Origin: DASSFZ01 sp035283185
GTDB lineage: Bacteria; Chloroflexota; Anaerolineae; Fen-1058
Length of the DNA stretch: 33,671 nucleotides
Reading direction: 5' to 3'
Assembly (NCBI GenBank): GCA_035283185.1
Contig: DATEUJ010000103.1
Coordinates: 1-33,671 of the forward strand
Position 1 is the first letter of the stretch. Each line of letters starts with the position of its first letter. Made by a program: the position numbers and the translations under genes. Shown in pieces: positions 30,973 through 33,671 of this stretch. Below the pieces are notes generated by a model. That model was not told the DNA's origin. It was given only the letters and a program-made list of their open reading frames with translations, and did not search any database.

Positions 30973-33441
30973 TTGACTGCAATAGCACGTCGCGTGACGC
31001 GCGCGCACCGGTACGGGTTAGGGCTTGTTGTCCTTTTGAGCCTCTTCTTTTTGCAGGCGGCGCTCGCCTCACCGCGCAACTCGGTCACGTTCGACGAGCA
31101 GTATCACGTCACGCTGGGCTACTCGTACCTCAAGACCGGCGACCTGCGCCTGCACCGCAATCAAAGCCCACCGCTATTCGAGATCATCACGTCCCTGCCG
31201 CTGCTGCTGCGATCGGATCTCAACCTGCCGCTCGACCATCCGGCCTACGCGCTGTGGGGTGATGTGTACCTGTTCTCAGACGTCTTCCTGTGGCACGCCA
31301 ATGCCGACGCGCAGGGCATAGTTCATACCGGGAGGCTCGTCGCCGCCGGGTTCGGCGTGCTGCTCGGCCTATTGCTATACCTGTGGGGAAAACAGTTGTA
31401 TGGTGCGAAGGCCGGGTTGCTCGCCGCCTTCCTGCTGGCGCTGGATCCCAACTTCATCGCGAATGCCATCCCCACGCTCGATCTGGGTCTGGCTTTCTTT
31501 GTCACGCTGGCGGCATGGCGACTGTGGCACTCTCTCAGGCGTCCGACCTGGCTCAACATTCTGCTCGCCGGGCTGGCGCTGGGCGCGGCGTTGAGCACCA
31601 AGTTCATCGCCGTCACGCTGCTGCCCGCGTTCGCGCTGATCCTGCTCGTGTATCCTCAACGAGCCACAAAAACACAAAGAGACGAAGAGAACGCAGTGTC
31701 TCGGTGGCTTCGTGGTGAAATTGCCCGGCGCGCGCTTTCCTTCGCGGTTATGCTGGTGATCGCGTGGCTCGTCATCTGGGCCGTCTACGCGTTTCAGCTC
31801 GGCCCGATCGACGGCGTCGGCCCGCCGGTGCCGGCGCCGATGTACTTCGAATCGTTCGCGGGCATGCTCGCCCAGAGCAGCCAAGGCCGCATGAACTACC
31901 TGGACGGTGAGCTGTCGCTGACCGGCTGGCCGCATTACTTCGTCGCCGCGACGCTGTACAAGACGCCGCTGCCTGTTCTGCTGGTCACGCTCGTCGCGCT
32001 GATCCGCTGGCCGTGGAGGAGTGAGTGGCGCGAGACGAGCATTCTGATCGTGCCGGCGGCCCTGTTCTTCGTCGCCGCATCGTTCGGCAATCTGCAACTG
32101 GGCTACCGCTACATCCTGCCGGTGCTGCCGTTCGTGTATCTCGTCGCGTCACGCGTAGCCACGTTCACCTGGCCGCGCTGGGTCGTGGTCCCGGCGGCCG
32201 CGCTGGCGATGTGGCTGATCGCCGGCACGCTGTCGATCTTCCCGCACTATCTCTCGTATTTCAACGAAGTAGCAGGCGGACCGCAGGCCGGCTATCAGCA
32301 CCTGGTCGATTCGAACCTCGACTGGGGACAGGATTTGCCCGCACTGAAGGACTGGATCGATGCGCGTCGGCCTGAGAATCTGCATCTCGGTTTCTTCGGG
32401 ACGGCCTATCCCGATCGCTACGGCGTGCGCGCCATCGGCATCCCCGGTTATCCGCTCAACGCCTTCGGCAACGAGGTGGACGGCTTCACGTCGTACAGCC
32501 TCGAAGCGGGCCTGTATGCCGTCAGCGCGACGGCGCTGCGGATCGGCATGGTCTTCGACCACTTCAACATTTATGAAGCGTTCGAGTCGATGGCGCCGAT
32601 CGATCGGGCCGGGTACTCGATCCTGATCTACGACGTGCGATACCCGCCCGGCGCGGACGTCGACCGCGCCGTGATCGCCGGGCCGCGCGCAGCCGACGTG
32701 CCCCCCCAGGCGCTGGGCGTGCGTCCTGGCCATCCGCTGCGCGCCAAGTGGTGCGCCTGGCCGGAGTGTTTCGTCTTCACGCCGCATCCGGCCCGCTACG
32801 TGGTGCGCGACTTCATCCCGTTCGCGCCGGACTTAGCCGAACAGGCGCGCGCGCGGGCGGTGCCGGTCGATACGCTTCGCCTCGGCGACGACACATATGT
32901 CGTGTCCGAACTGGATGCGACCGCGATCATTCAACGCAAGCTGAGCGCGCTCCGCGCATCGGCCTTTGCCGTGCCACGGCATGGGGATGCCGTGCTACGG
33001 CATGGTGATGCCATGCCTGCGACGCCGCCGATCGCGTTCGATAACGGCCTGTCGCTGGTGGGCTACGAGGTGAGCAGCGACCGCGCGCCACGGCATGGGG
33101 ATGCCGTGCCTGCCGGCCAGGCGTTGGATGTCATTACCTACTGGCAAGTGACCGATCGCGTCTCGCCGCCGATGACGATATTCGTCCATCTGCTCGACTC
33201 GCAGGGAGACATCCGCGGCCAGCACGATGGCTTTGGCGCGGCGCTCACCACGCTCGAGCCGGGCGACGTCGTGGCTCAGCACCACGTCATCCCGGTGGAC
33301 GCGAGCGTGGAGCCGGGCACTTATCGGCTGCAGGTTGGCCTGTATAATCCCGTCACGCTCGAACGTTTTGCGGCGCGTTCAGGGGAGGCGGCGCCGAGCG
33401 ACCGGGTGCTATTATCCACGGTAGAGGTCGTCGCACCGTGA
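30973..33441 (+). CDS. GT39-like membrane glycosyltransferase, gene 11 (DSNLDWGQD subfamily)
   Basis: 822-aa polytopic protein, closest to genes 3 and 4: FDE at 40-42 (SVTFDEQYHVTLGYSYL), NQSPPLFE, DSNLDWGQD at about 446-454 and the shared module at about 690-822 (FVHLLDSQGDIRGQHDG). The start used is TTG at 30973, 8 bases after gene 10; GTG at 30994 is the alternative. Three CACGGCAT hairpin repeats are read in frame in the linker before and at the edge of the module (PRHGDAV and so on), and an inverted CACGAAG-type repeat lies at 31655-31722. The stop overlaps the next ATG by one base. Confidence 0.78.
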   Translation: MTAIARRVTRAHRYGLGLVVLLSLFFLQAALASPRNSVTFDEQYHVTLGYSYLKTGDLRLHRNQSPPLFEIITSLPLLLRSDLNLPLDHPAYALWGDVYLFSDVFLWHANADAQGIVHTGRLVAAGFGVLLGLLLYLWGKQLYGAKAGLLAAFLLALDPNFIANAIPTLDLGLAFFVTLAAWRLWHSLRRPTWLNILLAGLALGAALSTKFIAVTLLPAFALILLVYPQRATKTQRDEENAVSRWLRGEIARRALSFAVMLVIAWLVIWAVYAFQLGPIDGVGPPVPAPMYFESFAGMLAQSSQGRMNYLDGELSLTGWPHYFVAATLYKTPLPVLLVTLVALIRWPWRSEWRETSILIVPAALFFVAASFGNLQLGYRYILPVLPFVYLVASRVATFTWPRWVVVPAAALAMWLIAGTLSIFPHYLSYFNEVAGGPQAGYQHLVDSNLDWGQDLPALKDWIDARRPENLHLGFFGTAYPDRYGVRAIGIPGYPLNAFGNEVDGFTSYSLEAGLYAVSATALRIGMVFDHFNIYEAFESMAPIDRAGYSILIYDVRYPPGADVDRAVIAGPRAADVPPQALGVRPGHPLRAKWCAWPECFVFTPHPARYVVRDFIPFAPDLAEQARARAVPVDTLRLGDDTYVVSELDATAIIQRKLSALRASAFAVPRHGDAVLRHGDAMPATPPIAFDNGLSLVGYEVSSDRAPRHGDAVPAGQALDVITYWQVTDRVSPPMTIFVHLLDSQGDIRGQHDGFGAALTTLEPGDVVAQHHVIPVDASVEPGTYRLQVGLYNPVTLERFAARSGEAAPSDRVLLSTVEVVAP
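31655..31722. repeat. In-frame CACGAAG-type repeat in GT gene 11 (reverse orientation)
   Basis: The complement of this stretch reads CACCACGAAGCCACCGAGACAC and later TTTGTGTTTTTGTGGC, the same class of words as in gene 5 at 20362-20413 but inserted the other way round. It codes for RATKTQRDEENAVSRWLRGEI in a loop between membrane segments. Confidence 0.65.
32973..33017. repeat. Two CACGGCAT hairpin repeats in GT gene 11
   Basis: CACGGCAT-GGGG-ATGCCGTG at 32975-32994 is a perfect 8-bp hairpin. A second, shorter unit, GGCAT-GGTG-ATGCC at 32999-33012, follows directly. They are read as RHGDAVLRHGDAMPA. Confidence 0.75.
33089..33108. repeat. CACGGCAT hairpin repeat, third unit, in GT gene 11
   Basis: CACGGCAT (33089-33096), GGGG and ATGCCGTG (33101-33108) are identical to the unit at 32975-32994 and read in the same frame (PRHGDAVPA). 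Confidence 0.75.
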
Positions 33442-33671
33442 TGCGCTCCTTGCGGCGCCACGGCATGGGGATGCCGTGCCTTGTCGCCCTGTCGGTTATC
33501 GCGCTGGCCGTCATGTACCAAACGCGTGCGCCGATCGCGCTCGACATGGCTTCGAGCGCAGAGGACATCTACCTGCCGCGCGGCTTCTACGCGCCGGAGG
33601 AAGTGTTCGGCGTGACGTATCGCTGGACGGATGGCGACGCCCGCGTGGACCTACCCAGTCTCGGCAGCGGC
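33441..33671 (+). CDS. Start of a further coupled gene (cut by window edge), unidentified
   Basis: The first 77 codons of a gene whose ATG overlaps the stop of gene 11 by one base (TGATG), so it belongs to the operon. The peptide starts MRSLRRHGMGMPCLV, part of which comes from a CACGGCAT hairpin repeat, then has one hydrophobic segment (VALSVIALAVMYQ), perhaps a signal anchor, and continues as a soluble outer domain (YLPRGFYAPEEVFGVTYRWTDGDARVDL). The start lacks the acidic loop of GT39. Context suggests another surface-sugar protein, but too little is visible to name it. Confidence 0.65.
   Translation, partial: MRSLRRHGMGMPCLVALSVIALAVMYQTRAPIALDMASSAEDIYLPRGFYAPEEVFGVTYRWTDGDARVDLPSLGSG
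33459..33478. repeat. CACGGCAT hairpin repeat, fourth unit, at the start of the next gene
   Basis: CACGGCAT-GGGG-ATGCCGTG again, identical to the units in gene 11 but read in a different frame (RHGMGMPC instead of RHGDAV). That shows the conserved entity is the DNA or RNA hairpin, not the peptide. Confidence 0.75.

Overview
The window looks like a piece of a high-GC Chloroflexota chromosome, most likely Anaerolineae or a close relative. This is inferred from a DUF5678 gene followed by a retropepsin-like fragment, a YLPLV-type motif in a secreted protein, very many large GT-C membrane proteins, and dispersed 'text-like' and hairpin repeats inside genes. No rRNA, tRNA or CRISPR was seen.

Layout. 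Bases 1-117 are the right end of an IS110-family element cut off by the window start; they are identical to the right end of a complete copy at about 6633-8281. Between the copies lie a probable purine or N-heterocycle catabolic cluster on the + strand (a YgeW-family carbamoyltransferase, an SsnA-like amidohydrolase, a fused 2Fe-2S/molybdenum xanthine-dehydrogenase-type enzyme), a DUF5678 gene, a decayed aspartic-protease fragment, an orphan Phd/YefM-type antitoxin and a large inverted repeat. Both IS copies sit at the same position in the left arm of a palindromic repeat (CGTCATTGCGAG ... CTCGCAATGACG). The non-coding left end of the full copy holds a structured candidate bridge RNA, in which two loop segments match the target and the element's own right end.

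From 8437 to the window end almost everything is one theme: eleven complete polytopic GT-C-like (GT39/ArnT-like and related) proteins plus the start of one more gene. The first two are coupled and end at a strong hairpin terminator (12466-12495). A secreted protein then lies on the - strand, divergent from the third GT. A TIM-barrel glycoside-hydrolase-like gene with its own promoter follows. From 17469 a run of nine overlapping or closely packed genes forms an operon of more than 16 kb. Eight of the GTs share a related C-terminal beta-rich module. The set probably moves sugars from polyprenyl-phosphate donors onto cell-surface acceptors outside the membrane; no donor synthase, flippase or polymerase is in the window, so acceptor and product are unknown.

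A second theme is invasion of coding sequence by short repeats: simple oligonucleotide runs, TAGGGGC hairpins and CACGGCAT-GGGG-ATGCCGTG hairpins occur in frame in at least eight genes. One hairpin family is read in two different frames in neighbouring genes, and one simple-repeat block upstream of ssnA is bracketed by a duplicated gene start.
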